The notes under the pieces: model-generated
Told to the model about the DNA's origin: nothing
What the model saw: only the letters and a program-made list of their open reading frames with translations
The model's database searches: none
Part shown: positions 20,803 to 32,362 of the stretch, piece by piece
Layout of the letters: each line of letters opens with the position of its first letter
Numbering within the stretch: position 1 is the stretch's first letter
NCBI GenBank assembly: GCA_021324355.1
Contig: JAJPJD010000040.1
Span: forward strand, 1-64,000
DNA from: Actinomycetota bacterium
Lineage (GTDB): Bacteria > Actinomycetota > Acidimicrobiia > Acidimicrobiales > RAAP-2
Length of the DNA: 64,000 nt
Direction: 5' to 3'
Made by a program: the position numbers and the translations under genes

Positions 20803-22105
20803 CCTGGCCGGGGCCACCGTGGGGATCTGGGGCCTGGGCGTCGAGGGTCGGGCCAACCTGCGCAAGGCCGAGGCCATCGGGGCCACCCCGGTGATCGTGG
20901 ACGACCGGCCCCCCGGCGCCGAGGTCGACGGCCGGCCGGTCACCGCCACCGCCGAGGGCGGCTGGGAGGCCCTGGCCACCTGCGAGGTGGTGGTGAAGAG
21001 CCCAGGGATCAGCCGCTACCGCCCCGACGTGACCGCCCTCGGTGATCGGGGAATCCCGGTGGTGGGGGGGCTCGGACTGTGGCTGGAGGAAGCCGACCGC
21101 AGCCGGGTGGTCTGCATCACCGGCACCAAGGGAAAGAGCACCACCACCGCCCTGGTGGCCCACCTGCTCGCCGGCCTCGGGCACCAGTGCCTGGCGGCCG
21201 GCAACATCGGGCAGCTCCCCTACGACCCCGAGGTCCGGGCGCCCGCCGGCTTCGTCGCGGTCGAGGTGTCGAGCTTCCAGGCCACCGACCTGTCGTGCGC
21301 GCCACCGGTGGTGGCGGTGACGTCGTTGCACCCGGACCACCTCGACTGGCACGGGACCGTCGAGCGCTACTACGCCGACAAGCTGTCGATCTGCACCCTG
21401 CCGGGGTCCCGGCTGACCGTGGCCAACGGCGACAGTCCCGAGCTGCGGGCGCAAGCCGCGCAGCTGGGCTCAAAGGTCCGCTGGGTGCTCGACCGGCCGG
21501 CGCGCTGGACCGAGCGCCTCGGCCTGGTGGGAGCCCACAACCGCCGCAACGCACTGCTGGCGGCGTCGGTGATCGCTGCCCTCGGGGTGGCCGAGGCCGA
21601 GGACGAGGACCGGCTGGCCGACGCAGCCGCCGGGTTCAGCGGGCTCGACAGCCGGCTGCGCGAGGTGAGGGTGGTGGACGGCGTTCGCTTCATCGACGAC
21701 AGCCTCTCGACCAACGCGCTGTCGGCCATCGCCGCCCTCGACGCCTTCGACGGGGCCCCGGTCGCGCTGCTGGTCGGCGGGGCCGACCGGGGGATCGACT
21801 ACCGCCCCCTGGCCGACCGGGTGGCCCGGCGGGAGGCCCCGACGCTCGTGGTCACCATGCCGGCCAACGGCCGCCGGATCCACCAGGCGATCGCCGACGC
21901 GCTCGGCCCGGGCGCGCCGGCAACGGTGCACGACGCCGACAGCCTCGACGATGCGGTCCGCCACGCCTTCGGGTGGGCGGTCCCAGGCGCGGTGGTCCTC
22001 CTCTCGCCGGCGGCGGCCAGCTTCGGCCAGTTCGCCAACTACGCCGAACGGGCCCAGGCCTTCGTGCGGGCGATCGAGGCGCTCGGGGTCTCTGGCCGGC
22101 CCTGA
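20771..22105 (+). CDS. murD2: MurD2-like UDP-N-acetylmuramoyl-L-alanine--L-glutamate ligase
   Basis: ITGTKGKSTTTALVAHLLAGLG; VEVSSFQATDL; TSLHPDHLDWHGTVERYY; GAHNRRNALLA; ALLVGGADRGIDY. MurD-type Mur ligase; overlaps murL by 32 nt. Confidence 0.82.
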   Translation: MSSRPRICWSDLAGATVGIWGLGVEGRANLRKAEAIGATPVIVDDRPPGAEVDGRPVTATAEGGWEALATCEVVVKSPGISRYRPDVTALGDRGIPVVGGLGLWLEEADRSRVVCITGTKGKSTTTALVAHLLAGLGHQCLAAGNIGQLPYDPEVRAPAGFVAVEVSSFQATDLSCAPPVVAVTSLHPDHLDWHGTVERYYADKLSICTLPGSRLTVANGDSPELRAQAAQLGSKVRWVLDRPARWTERLGLVGAHNRRNALLAASVIAALGVAEAEDEDRLADAAAGFSGLDSRLREVRVVDGVRFIDDSLSTNALSAIAALDAFDGAPVALLVGGADRGIDYRPLADRVARREAPTLVVTMPANGRRIHQAIADALGPGAPATVHDADSLDDAVRHAFGWAVPGAVVLLSPAAASFGQFANYAERAQAFVRAIEALGVSGRP

Positions 22106-22137
22106 CCCCTCCGATCCGCCCTGACCCCTCCGATCCG
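22100..22137. repeat. Perfect 19-bp tandem duplication (2 copies)
   Basis: CCCTGACCCCTCCGATCCG at 22100-22118 and 22119-22137; the first copy contains the murD2 stop codon. Confidence 0.95.
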
Positions 22138-22138
22138 C

Positions 22139-23515
22139 TCAGCGCCCCGGCGGGAACAGCACGCTCGGGTTGAGGACGCCGTCGGGATCGAGGGCCCGCT
22201 TGATCGACCGGAAGGCGTCGATCTCGGCGCTCGAGCGGCACAGGTGGAGCCACCGGCGCTTGGCCGTGCCCACCCCGTGCTCGGCGCTCACCGAACCTCC
22301 GAGCGACGCCACCAGCTCGAACACGGCCTCGTCGACCGCCTCGTCGTCGGGGTCGAGCCCGGTCACGTTCACGTGCACGTTGCCGTCGGCGGCGTGGCCG
22401 AACAGCCACACCTCGGCGCTCGGCCGCAGCGACCGCACGAGCGGGCCAACCCGCTCGATCAGCTCCGACAGCGCCCCCAGCGGGACCGACAGGTCCAGCT
22501 TGTGGGGAACGCCCAGCCGGGCGATGGCCTCGGAGTGGCCCTCGCGATAGCGCCACAGCGCAGCCGCCCGGTCCGGTTCCCGGGCCACCGCCGCCTCGGC
22601 CACCGACGCCAGCGACCCCACTGCCCCAGCCAGCTCGTCGGTGGGATCGACCGCCGCGCTGGCCTCGACCAGCAGGTAGGCGGCGTGTGGCCGGCCGAAC
22701 GGGTCGGCCAGCCCGAGCTGGTCCACCACCAGGGCCATGCCGGGGCCGAAGAACAGCTCGAGGGCACTGAGCGCGGGGAGTCCGGCCCGCAGCGCCCCCG
22801 CTGCGGCCAGGGCGTCACCGGTGCCCTCGAACGCCAGCAGCGCCACCACCTGGTGGGGGGCGGGCGGCACCAGCCGGAGCCGAGCCGCGGTGGCCACCGC
22901 CAGGGTGCCCTCGCTCCCGCAGACCAAGCCGGCCAGGTCGTAGCCGGTGTTGTCCTTGACCAGGCCGCCCAGCCGGCTGACCACCTGACCGGTGCCGAGG
23001 ACCGCGGTCACGCCCAGCAGCTGGGCCCGGGTATCGCCGTAGCGGAGCACCCGGATCCCACCGGCGTTGGTGGCCACCGACCCGCCGACGGTGGCCGTCC
23101 CCCGGCTGGCCAGGTCCACCCCGTAGGCCCAGCCAACCTCGGCCGCGGCCGCCTGGAGGTGGGCGAGCGGGACCCCTGCCCCGGCGCTCACCTGCCCGGC
23201 CCCCGGATCGGGCTCGAGGGCGCGCAGCCGGGTCAGGCTGCACACCACCTCCCCGGCCAGCGGCACGGTGCCACCGGAGAGTCCGGTGTTGCCCCCCTGC
23301 AGGGCCAGCGCCACCCCGTAGTGCCGGCACAGCCCGACCAGCGCGGCCACCTCCTCGGTCGAGCCGGGCCGGATCACCGCCGGAGACGAGCCCCGGAACC
23401 GCCCGGTCCAGTCGGTCGTGTAGCTGGCCACCACTTCCGGGTCGACCAGGACGTGGGGACGCCCGACCACCTCGGCTGCCTCGGTCAAGAACGCCGGGTC
23501 GATCGCTCCCACCAA
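22139..23515 (-). CDS. FAD-binding oxidase (GlcD/D-lactate dehydrogenase-like)
   Basis: ALQGGNTGLSGGTVPL; NAGGIRVLRYGDTRAQLLG; VSAEHGVGTAKRRWL; DPDGVLNPSVLFPPGR. Confidence 0.9.
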   Translation of the reverse strand: MVGAIDPAFLTEAAEVVGRPHVLVDPEVVASYTTDWTGRFRGSSPAVIRPGSTEEVAALVGLCRHYGVALALQGGNTGLSGGTVPLAGEVVCSLTRLRALEPDPGAGQVSAGAGVPLAHLQAAAAEVGWAYGVDLASRGTATVGGSVATNAGGIRVLRYGDTRAQLLGVTAVLGTGQVVSRLGGLVKDNTGYDLAGLVCGSEGTLAVATAARLRLVPPAPHQVVALLAFEGTGDALAAAGALRAGLPALSALELFFGPGMALVVDQLGLADPFGRPHAAYLLVEASAAVDPTDELAGAVGSLASVAEAAVAREPDRAAALWRYREGHSEAIARLGVPHKLDLSVPLGALSELIERVGPLVRSLRPSAEVWLFGHAADGNVHVNVTGLDPDDEAVDEAVFELVASLGGSVSAEHGVGTAKRRWLHLCRSSAEIDAFRSIKRALDPDGVLNPSVLFPPGR

Positions 23516-23554
23516 CCGATGGTGGCACGGCCGGCGGCCTGGTCGCCCGCAGGC

Positions 23555-25402
<1,848 letters not shown>

Positions 25403-25423
25403 CTGGTCCTCCTCCCCCGCTGC

Positions 25424-26536
25424 TCACCCGGTCATCACGATCGAGGCCCGGGGGACCCGACCGGCGTCGGCCTCGGCGAACGCCTCGTTGATGGACTCGA
25501 GTGGGAAGTCCACCAGCACCTGGTCGAGTGGGAGCCGGCCGACCATGGCTGCCAGGAACTCGACCGCCCGCCCGAGGCTCACGGCGTCGTAGGAGCCGAC
25601 TGCCTCCAGACGAAGGTTGCCCGAGACGAGCCGACCGGGGTCGAGGTCGACCGTCGTCCCGGGGTAGAAGGTGCCCACCTCCAGGTACCGGCCGCCCGGG
25701 CCGAGCATCTGGAGGCCCTCGGGGATCACCGAGGCCGAGCCGACCAGCTCGCACACCACGTCGGCCCCCCAGCCCCCGGTGAGCTCGGTCACCCGCGCCA
25801 CCCGCGCCGCCGGGTCGGGCAGCTGGTTCAGGTCGATCAGCTGGTCGGCACCCATGCGGGCGGCCAGCTCGAGGCGGTCTCTCCGTCCGTCGACGACGAT
25901 CACCTGCGTCGCACCGCGAGCCTTGGCCAGTGCCGTCCCGTACAGGCCGAGGCCACCGGCGCCCTGGATCACCACGTGGTCCCCCGGACCGACCCCGACC
26001 CGTTCCAGGCTGTGGACCATCTGGGCCAAGGCACAGTTGGCGCCGGCCACCACCGGGTCGGGGACCGAGTCGGGGACCTTGAAGATGGCCATCTTGGGGT
26101 CAACGTAGAAGTAGTCCGCGAACGCCCCCCGGAAGTGGGGAAAGACCGAGGGCTTGCCGCGCAGGACACCGAAGGAGTGCCGGCAGGCGGCGCTCATCCC
26201 GCGCAGGCACGACCGGCACCGGCCGCACGGCGCGAAGTACTGGTAGACCACCCGGTCGCCCTCGGCCAGGGGCCGGCCGCCCCAGTCGGCGGTGACCCCT
26301 TGGCCCAGGGCGTGGACCACCCCGGTCATCTCGTGGCCGATGATGCGGCCGTCGTCACGGGCCATCGCCCCCAACCACCCGTCGCCCCGCCAGATGTGCA
26401 GGTCCGACCCGCAGATGTTGGCCCTGGTCACCCGGACCACCACCGCGCCCGGCTCGGGGTCGGGAACCGGCAGCTCCACCAGCTCCATCGGGCGGCCAGG
26501 GCCGAAGAACAGCGCGGCCCGGCCCCGCTCGCTCAT
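25424..26536 (-). CDS. Zinc-binding (alcohol) dehydrogenase
   Basis: ANICGSDLHIWRG; IIGHEMTGVV; CGRCRSCLRGMSAAC zinc cluster; GGLGLYGTALAKARGATQVIVVDG. Confidence 0.9.
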   Translation of the reverse strand: MSERGRAALFFGPGRPMELVELPVPDPEPGAVVVRVTRANICGSDLHIWRGDGWLGAMARDDGRIIGHEMTGVVHALGQGVTADWGGRPLAEGDRVVYQYFAPCGRCRSCLRGMSAACRHSFGVLRGKPSVFPHFRGAFADYFYVDPKMAIFKVPDSVPDPVVAGANCALAQMVHSLERVGVGPGDHVVIQGAGGLGLYGTALAKARGATQVIVVDGRRDRLELAARMGADQLIDLNQLPDPAARVARVTELTGGWGADVVCELVGSASVIPEGLQMLGPGGRYLEVGTFYPGTTVDLDPGRLVSGNLRLEAVGSYDAVSLGRAVEFLAAMVGRLPLDQVLVDFPLESINEAFAEADAGRVPRASIVMTG

Positions 26537-27702
26537 CCCCGGGCTCCCTCGAACCGGGGCAGCACTGCGGTGGCGAACAGCTCGAGCGACCGCATCAGCT
26601 TGTGGTGCGGGACCAGGCCGTTGTAGGTCCAGGCGAACAACCAGTCGATGGGCAGCCGCTCGGCCAGCCGCTCCAACTGGCGGGTCACCGAGTCCACCGT
26701 CCCGACCAGCGCCAGCCCCTCCGCCAGCAGGTCCTGGGGCACCTGGCCGGTGTCGGGATCGGCCAGGCCACGGGAGAAGCCGAACGGGGTGAACCACGCC
26801 GCGCCGCAGAACGCGCCGCTGTCGGCCCACAGGGCCATGGCCTCCTCGTCGGTGTCGGCCACCACCACGTCCCGCAGGACCCCAACCCCCTGCCCCGGGG
26901 GCCGGCCGGACACCTCGGCGTAGAGCTGGACCAGCCGGCGCTCGGTCTTGGGGTGCAGTGGGGGGAGCACCGCGGTCACCTCTTCCTGGGCGCACCAGCG
27001 GATGGAAGCCTCCGAGGAAGCGAACGGCTGGAACAGGGGCGGGTGGGGCTTCTGGACCGGCTTGGGGACCACCGCGACCTTCCGCACCACCCCGTCTTCG
27101 ATCCCGGCGCCGTAGCGCTGGGTGGCCTCGAGATCCCACTCCGTGCGGCCGGCCGGGATCCGCCAGTACGTGCCCTCGTAGGACAAAAGGTCGGAGGTCC
27201 AGGCGGCCTTCACGATCCGGAAGCACTCCTCGAACGCCGCCCGGTTGGCGGCGTCGATCTGGTCGTGCTGGTGGGGGAGCGCCCCGTGGATGCCGTGGGT
27301 CTGCTGGGCCATGATGTCGACCCACCGTCGCTGGTAGCCCCGGGCGAACCCGGCGTTCGCCCGCCCGCCGGTCATGTGGTCGAGCATCGCGATGTCCTCG
27401 GCCACCCGGATGGGGTTGTCCGCCGGCAGCACGATCCCCAGCTGGCCGACCCGGATCCGCTTGGTCTGCATCCCCACGAACAGGTCGAGCAGGACCGGGT
27501 TGTTCGACAGCTCGAAGCCCTCGATGTGGAAGTGGTGCTCGGTGAAGCTGATGGAGTCGTAGCCGAGATCGTCGGCCAGCACCGCCTGCTCTCCCAGCTC
27601 GGCCAGCATCCGGTCGTACAGGTCGCCCCGCAGCCCCGCCGATCCGGCCTCGATCTCGGCGCGGCCGGCGACCGACGGGAGGTAGAAGAGCGACACCTTC
27701 AC
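26533..27702 (-). CDS. LLM class flavin-dependent oxidoreductase
   Basis: MKVSLFYLPSVAG; DSISFTEHHFHIEG; RIRVGQLGIVLPADNPIRVAEDIAMLDHMTGGRANAGFARGYQRR. Confidence 0.9.
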   Translation of the reverse strand: MKVSLFYLPSVAGRAEIEAGSAGLRGDLYDRMLAELGEQAVLADDLGYDSISFTEHHFHIEGFELSNNPVLLDLFVGMQTKRIRVGQLGIVLPADNPIRVAEDIAMLDHMTGGRANAGFARGYQRRWVDIMAQQTHGIHGALPHQHDQIDAANRAAFEECFRIVKAAWTSDLLSYEGTYWRIPAGRTEWDLEATQRYGAGIEDGVVRKVAVVPKPVQKPHPPLFQPFASSEASIRWCAQEEVTAVLPPLHPKTERRLVQLYAEVSGRPPGQGVGVLRDVVVADTDEEAMALWADSGAFCGAAWFTPFGFSRGLADPDTGQVPQDLLAEGLALVGTVDSVTRQLERLAERLPIDWLFAWTYNGLVPHHKLMRSLELFATAVLPRFEGARG

Positions 27703-27763
27703 GACGCAGCCATTGTGGCCGACGGCCCCAGCGACGTCGATCGCGCCCTGAGGAGTGCCCGGG

Positions 27764-29449
27764 TCAGCTCGACGCGGTCGAGCCGAGCAGGTTCCCGCCC
27801 AAGGTGGGATGGCCGATCGCCTTGTTGCCGATCACGTTGACCACCGCCGGCCGGCCCGACTCGAGGGCCCGAACGATCGCCGGGCGGATGTCCTCTGGAT
27901 CCTCCACGTGCTCGCCGTGGCAGCCCAGCTCCTCGGCGATGCGGTCGTAGCGGATGGCCGGGAGCATGTCGAACGGATCGGTCCGGCCGCGCAGCATCGG
28001 GCTCAGCTCGAAGCTCGGACCCCACGAGCTGTTGTTCCACAGGATCGCAACCACCGGGACCTGGTAGCGGGCCGCCGTCTCCATGTCGAAGCCGCCGATC
28101 CCGAACCCGCCGTCCCCCACCACCGCCACCACCGGCGCGCCCGGACGGCCCAGCTGGGCCCCGATCGCCATCCCGATGCTGTGGCCGACCGGGGCCAGTG
28201 GCCCGGCGTCGATGAGCTGGCCGGCGAAGCGGGACTCGAACCAGTGGCTCACGTAGCCCGAGAGGGTGAAACTGTCGACCACCAGGACCGAGGCCGGGTC
28301 GAGCACCGCCACCAGCTCGGCCAACAACCGGTCGGGGTGGATCGGGACCTCGCCGTGGTGCTCGGCCTCGCGCCGGGCGATCATGGCCCGAAAGTTCGCC
28401 CGGGCTTCGGCCACCTCGGCCAGCCAGCTCGAGCCGGTTCGATCGGGCGGGCCGGCGGTCCGCACCGCCTCGATCATCTGGCGCAGCACCAGTTTGGGGT
28501 CGCCGACGATGGCCACCTCCGCCGGGACGTGCGCCCCAACCCGCAGCGGGTCCGAGTCCACCTGGATATGGACGGCCTCGGACGACCAGGTGGGAGGCTG
28601 ACCGAAGTGCTCGCCGCTCCAGAATCGGAACCCGACCGACAGCACCACGTCGGCCCGGCCGGTGAAGGGCTTCTTCCACGCCCCCCGCACCGCCAGGGGG
28701 TGGTCCTCTGCCAGCGCGCCCTGGCCGGCCCGGCGGGTGTACACCGGGGTCCCGGTGAGCTCGGCCAGCTCCCGCAGCTCGGAGGCGGCCTGAGACCAGA
28801 ACACCCCGTCGCCCCCCACCAGCAGGGGACGCTGGGCCGAGAGGAGCAGCTCGACCGCCCGCTCGATCGCCCGAGGGTCCCCCTGGGCCCGCAGCTCGCC
28901 CGGGTCGTAGACGTAGGCCCCCGGGCGCTGGCGGTCCTCGTCGGCACGCTGGTAGAGGACGTTCTGGGGGATCTCGACCAGCGCCACCCCCGGCGGCGGG
29001 CTGGCGGCGGCCCGGAAGGCCTGGCGGAGATGGACCTCGATGGTGGACCAGTCGAGGACTCGCTTGGTGTACTTGGCGAAGCTGGCGCAGATGTCCGAGC
29101 CGTAGGCCTCCTGGAACGACCCCAGCCCGTCCTCGGTGGTCGGGTGCTGGCCGGACAGGCACACCACCGAGCTGCCGGTCATCGCGGCCAGGGCGAGGCC
29201 GGTGACCGCGTTGGTCAGCCCGCACCCGGCGGTCACCGCGCAGACCCCCGGCGTCCCAGTCGAGCGAGCCCAGCCGTCAGCGGCGTAGGCGGCCGCCTGC
29301 TCATGGCGCATGTGGACCAGCTTCACCTGGTTGGCGTTCAAGTGCGCCAGGATCGGGAACAGGTGGCCGCCGTTGATCGCGAAGAGGTACTTCACCTTCT
29401 GGTCGGCCAGGACCCGGCCGACCAGGGCACCACCGTCGAGCTCTGCCAT
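27764..29449 (-). CDS. Thiamine pyrophosphate-dependent enzyme (acetolactate synthase / 2-hydroxyacyl-CoA lyase-like)
   Basis: HMRHEQAAAYAADGWARSTGTPGVCAVTAGCGLTNAVTGLA; VVAVVGDGGFGIGGFDMETAARYQVPVVAILWNNSSWG (TPP-binding GDG..NN). Confidence 0.87.
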   Translation of the reverse strand: MAELDGGALVGRVLADQKVKYLFAINGGHLFPILAHLNANQVKLVHMRHEQAAAYAADGWARSTGTPGVCAVTAGCGLTNAVTGLALAAMTGSSVVCLSGQHPTTEDGLGSFQEAYGSDICASFAKYTKRVLDWSTIEVHLRQAFRAAASPPPGVALVEIPQNVLYQRADEDRQRPGAYVYDPGELRAQGDPRAIERAVELLLSAQRPLLVGGDGVFWSQAASELRELAELTGTPVYTRRAGQGALAEDHPLAVRGAWKKPFTGRADVVLSVGFRFWSGEHFGQPPTWSSEAVHIQVDSDPLRVGAHVPAEVAIVGDPKLVLRQMIEAVRTAGPPDRTGSSWLAEVAEARANFRAMIARREAEHHGEVPIHPDRLLAELVAVLDPASVLVVDSFTLSGYVSHWFESRFAGQLIDAGPLAPVGHSIGMAIGAQLGRPGAPVVAVVGDGGFGIGGFDMETAARYQVPVVAILWNNSSWGPSFELSPMLRGRTDPFDMLPAIRYDRIAEELGCHGEHVEDPEDIRPAIVRALESGRPAVVNVIGNKAIGHPTLGGNLLGSTASS

Positions 29450-29509
29450 GGCCACCCCCGCCTGCGAACCCCCGGATTGTCCCACAGGCGCCCGGGGCGA
29501 GCCCGAGCC

Positions 29510-30340
29510 TCAGGCTGGGTCCAGGGGTTGTGGCTCTCGGCCCAGCTCGTCCAACAGGGCCTGGCTGTAGGCGATCCGCCCGGTGAGTTGGCTGGGGTCG
29601 CCCGAGCACAGCGCCAGGGCCGCCTCGGCCATCACCTCGGGCGCCTCCGCCGTCCCCTCGGCCACCCGGGCAGCCGGGTCCGTGACCCCGAAGTGGTAGA
29701 CGACCCCCGGCGTCATGACCCCCCGGCTGGGCGACAGCGCGTTGACCGCGATCCCCTCGCCGTACACCTCGGACGCCAAGCCGGTGGAGAACCGCTCGAT
29801 GGCCGCCTTGACCATGCCGTAGACGGTGCCGCCGCGACCGGGGCCGGCGGCCGGCGGGATCTGGGGATGGCGAGCCGCCCCCGAGGAGATGTTGAGGATC
29901 CACCCCGCCCGACGCTCCCGCATGGACGGCAGGACCAGCTGGGCGAGCTCGAAGGGCGCCCGGACTTGGACCTCGAACATGAGCTCGAACCGGGACTGGG
30001 GGAAATCGGTCACCGGCAGGAAGTAGGTCACGGCCGCGTTGTTGACCAGGATGTCCACCGGACCGAGCTCGGCGACGGTCTGCTCGACCAGCCGCCGGCG
30101 CTCCTCGGCCCGGGACAGGTCGGTCGGGACCGCGATCGCGACCCCGCCCGAGCGGCGGATGGTCTCCACCGTCTCGTGCACCGTCCCGGGGAAGCGCTCG
30201 TCGCGCTGCTCGACGGTCCGGGCCGCGACCGCGACCGCCGCGCCCTCCGACGCGAAGCGCCGGGCGATGTACTCACCGATGCCCCGGCTGGCCCCGGTGA
30301 CGATGGCCGTCTTGCCGTCCAGGATCCCCACGCCCGCCAC
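29510..30340 (-). CDS. SDR family oxidoreductase
   Basis: KTAIVTGASRGIGEYIARRFASEG; LVNNAAVTYF; SSGAAR...YGMVKAAIERFSTGLASEV. Confidence 0.88.
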   Translation of the reverse strand: MAGVGILDGKTAIVTGASRGIGEYIARRFASEGAAVAVAARTVEQRDERFPGTVHETVETIRRSGGVAIAVPTDLSRAEERRRLVEQTVAELGPVDILVNNAAVTYFLPVTDFPQSRFELMFEVQVRAPFELAQLVLPSMRERRAGWILNISSGAARHPQIPPAAGPGRGGTVYGMVKAAIERFSTGLASEVYGEGIAVNALSPSRGVMTPGVVYHFGVTDPAARVAEGTAEAPEVMAEAALALCSGDPSQLTGRIAYSQALLDELGREPQPLDPA

Positions 30341-30387
30341 CTCCGGCTCGGTCCGACTGGCCGCAAGCTAGCGGCTCGGGCCTCCGC

Positions 30388-31497
30388 TCAGCGAGCGACC
30401 GCCGCCTCCACCACCGCCGCGGTCGCGCACAGGAGCTCCTCGCCGCCGTGGGGGCCCACGAGCTGCAGGCTCGCCGGGAGCCTCGAGCCTCCAGTCGGCA
30501 CCGGGAGCGCGATGGCCGGCGAGCCACTCAGGTTGAACGGGCTGGTCAGCGCGATCAGGTTGTAGGGCTCCGGCTCGTCCCGGAGCGGCGCCAGCCCGAG
30601 CAGGGTCGGCAAGGCGAGCAGCTCCACCCGGTCCAACGCCGCCTCGACCTCGGCCTGCCACGCCGCCTGGAGCGCCCGGGCCTCGGCGATCTGCTCCTCG
30701 GTGATCCCGGCCCCGGCGGCGACCCGTTCGGCGATGGGTCGGCTGACCGAACCCGGGCGCTCAAGCAGGTGCCGGTCGTTGCGCCAGGCCTCCGAGGCGA
30801 TGAGGGCCACGAAGGCACGAGGCACGGCCGACCAGCCGTCGAGGTGCAGCTCGACCACCTCCAGCTCGGCCTCGGCCAGGGCCTGATCCACCGCTCGGTC
30901 GACCTCGGGGTCGACCCCGTCGGGCCGGAGCCGGCCCACCACGCGGGCCGGGGCAGCAGCCGGGGTGAAGCCTGGCTCGAGCAGGCCCATGCCCGCGACC
31001 ACCCCGGCGACGGTGGCGGCCATCGGCCCCACCGTGTCCAGGCTCTGGGCCAGGGGCCACACCCCGTCCAGGGGCACCCGGCCGAAGGTGGTCTTGAGGC
31101 CGACCGTCCCGCAGCATGCCGAGGGGATGCGGACCGATCCGCCGGTGTCCGATCCGTACGCCACGTCGGCCTGGCCGGACCCCACCGCCACCGCCGACCC
31201 ACTGGAGGAGCCGCCGGGGATCCGGCGGGGGTCGAGCGGGTTGACGGGGGTCCCGAACCAGTGGTTGACGCCCAATGCGTCGTAGGCCAGCTCGCTGAGA
31301 TTGGTCTTGCCCACCACCACCGCCCCGGCTCGGCGAGCTCCGGCCATACAGGACGCATCGGCAGCCGCCGGCACCGCCCGCTCGGCCACCGCCCGGCACC
31401 CGGCGGTGGTGAGCTCGCCAGCCAGGTCGATGAGGTCCTTCACCGCGAGCCGGAGCCCCGGCCCGTGTCCCTCGTAGGTGCAGATGAACGTGCTCAC
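30388..31497 (-). CDS. Amidase (amidase signature family)
   Basis: AVKDLIDLAG; VGKTNLSELAY; RRIPGGSSSGSAVAVGSGQADVAYGSDTGGSVRIPSACCGTVGLK. Confidence 0.92.
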   Translation of the reverse strand: MSTFICTYEGHGPGLRLAVKDLIDLAGELTTAGCRAVAERAVPAAADASCMAGARRAGAVVVGKTNLSELAYDALGVNHWFGTPVNPLDPRRIPGGSSSGSAVAVGSGQADVAYGSDTGGSVRIPSACCGTVGLKTTFGRVPLDGVWPLAQSLDTVGPMAATVAGVVAGMGLLEPGFTPAAAPARVVGRLRPDGVDPEVDRAVDQALAEAELEVVELHLDGWSAVPRAFVALIASEAWRNDRHLLERPGSVSRPIAERVAAGAGITEEQIAEARALQAAWQAEVEAALDRVELLALPTLLGLAPLRDEPEPYNLIALTSPFNLSGSPAIALPVPTGGSRLPASLQLVGPHGGEELLCATAAVVEAAVAR

Positions 31498-31542
31498 TGC
31501 TCGCTCACCACCGTCCCGGCCATCAGGTGGCCGGTGCGCCGG

Positions 31543-32322
31543 TCACCGCGGCGAACCCAAGTGGCGCCGGAAGAACGCCTCGTAGGCGTCCCGCTCGAAC
31601 AGCGGGGTCTCGACGTGGCCGCCCGGGTTCAGGTGCGCGGTCTTCTCCGACGAGCCGATCGCGTCGAACAGCGCCAGACCCTGCTCCCGCTCGACTAGTT
31701 CGTCGTCCCACTGCAGCACGAGGAGCACCGGAACTCGCAGCGCTCGGGCCGCCTGCTCGAAGCGGTCCGATCCGGGTCGGTTGGACAGGCCAGCCAGGCC
31801 GAGCACGGCGGCGGCGATGCGTGGCTCTTGGGCCACGAAGGGCAGACCGATGGCGGTCCCCATGGAGACCCCCCAGTAGCCGTAGGGACCACCGCCTTGG
31901 GCGTCGAGCTCCCCCAGCAGTGCCTTCCACTCGGCCACCCCCTTGGTGGTGCGCTCGACCCACTCCTTGGCCTCCTCAGGGTCGAAGCTGCGGGGCGGGC
32001 CGCCGGGGCCGGCGGCGAGACGCGCCTGGAGGGCCTGGCGCTGGCGTTCGGCCGCCGCCGGGTCGGTGACCCGATCACCGTGCCCGGGGGCGTCGAGGGC
32101 CACCGCGCCGTAGCCCAGATGCCGCACGAAGCGGCGGGCCAGCCCGAGCACGTTGGGCACCCGCTTGTGCTGGGTCCCGCCGTGCCCGATGAGGATGGTG
32201 GGGCGGGGGCCTCCCGCACCCTCCGGCCACCAGCGGATGCCAGGGACGACCTCGCCCGCGACGGTCAGGTCGAAGCGCTGCTCGACCACCCCCATCTCGG
32301 CCTTCTCGGTCAGGATCTCCAC
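31543..32322 (-). CDS. Alpha/beta hydrolase (dienelactone-hydrolase-like)
   Basis: ILIGHGGTQHKRVPNVLGLARRFVRHLGYGAVALDAPGHGDR; GYWGVSMGTAIGLPF nucleophile elbow. Confidence 0.82.
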   Translation of the reverse strand: MEILTEKAEMGVVEQRFDLTVAGEVVPGIRWWPEGAGGPRPTILIGHGGTQHKRVPNVLGLARRFVRHLGYGAVALDAPGHGDRVTDPAAAERQRQALQARLAAGPGGPPRSFDPEEAKEWVERTTKGVAEWKALLGELDAQGGGPYGYWGVSMGTAIGLPFVAQEPRIAAAVLGLAGLSNRPGSDRFEQAARALRVPVLLVLQWDDELVEREQGLALFDAIGSSEKTAHLNPGGHVETPLFERDAYEAFFRRHLGSPR

Positions 32323-32362
32323 CGGCCCTCCTTCTCCCGACGGCTGGGCACCAGGCTGGAAC

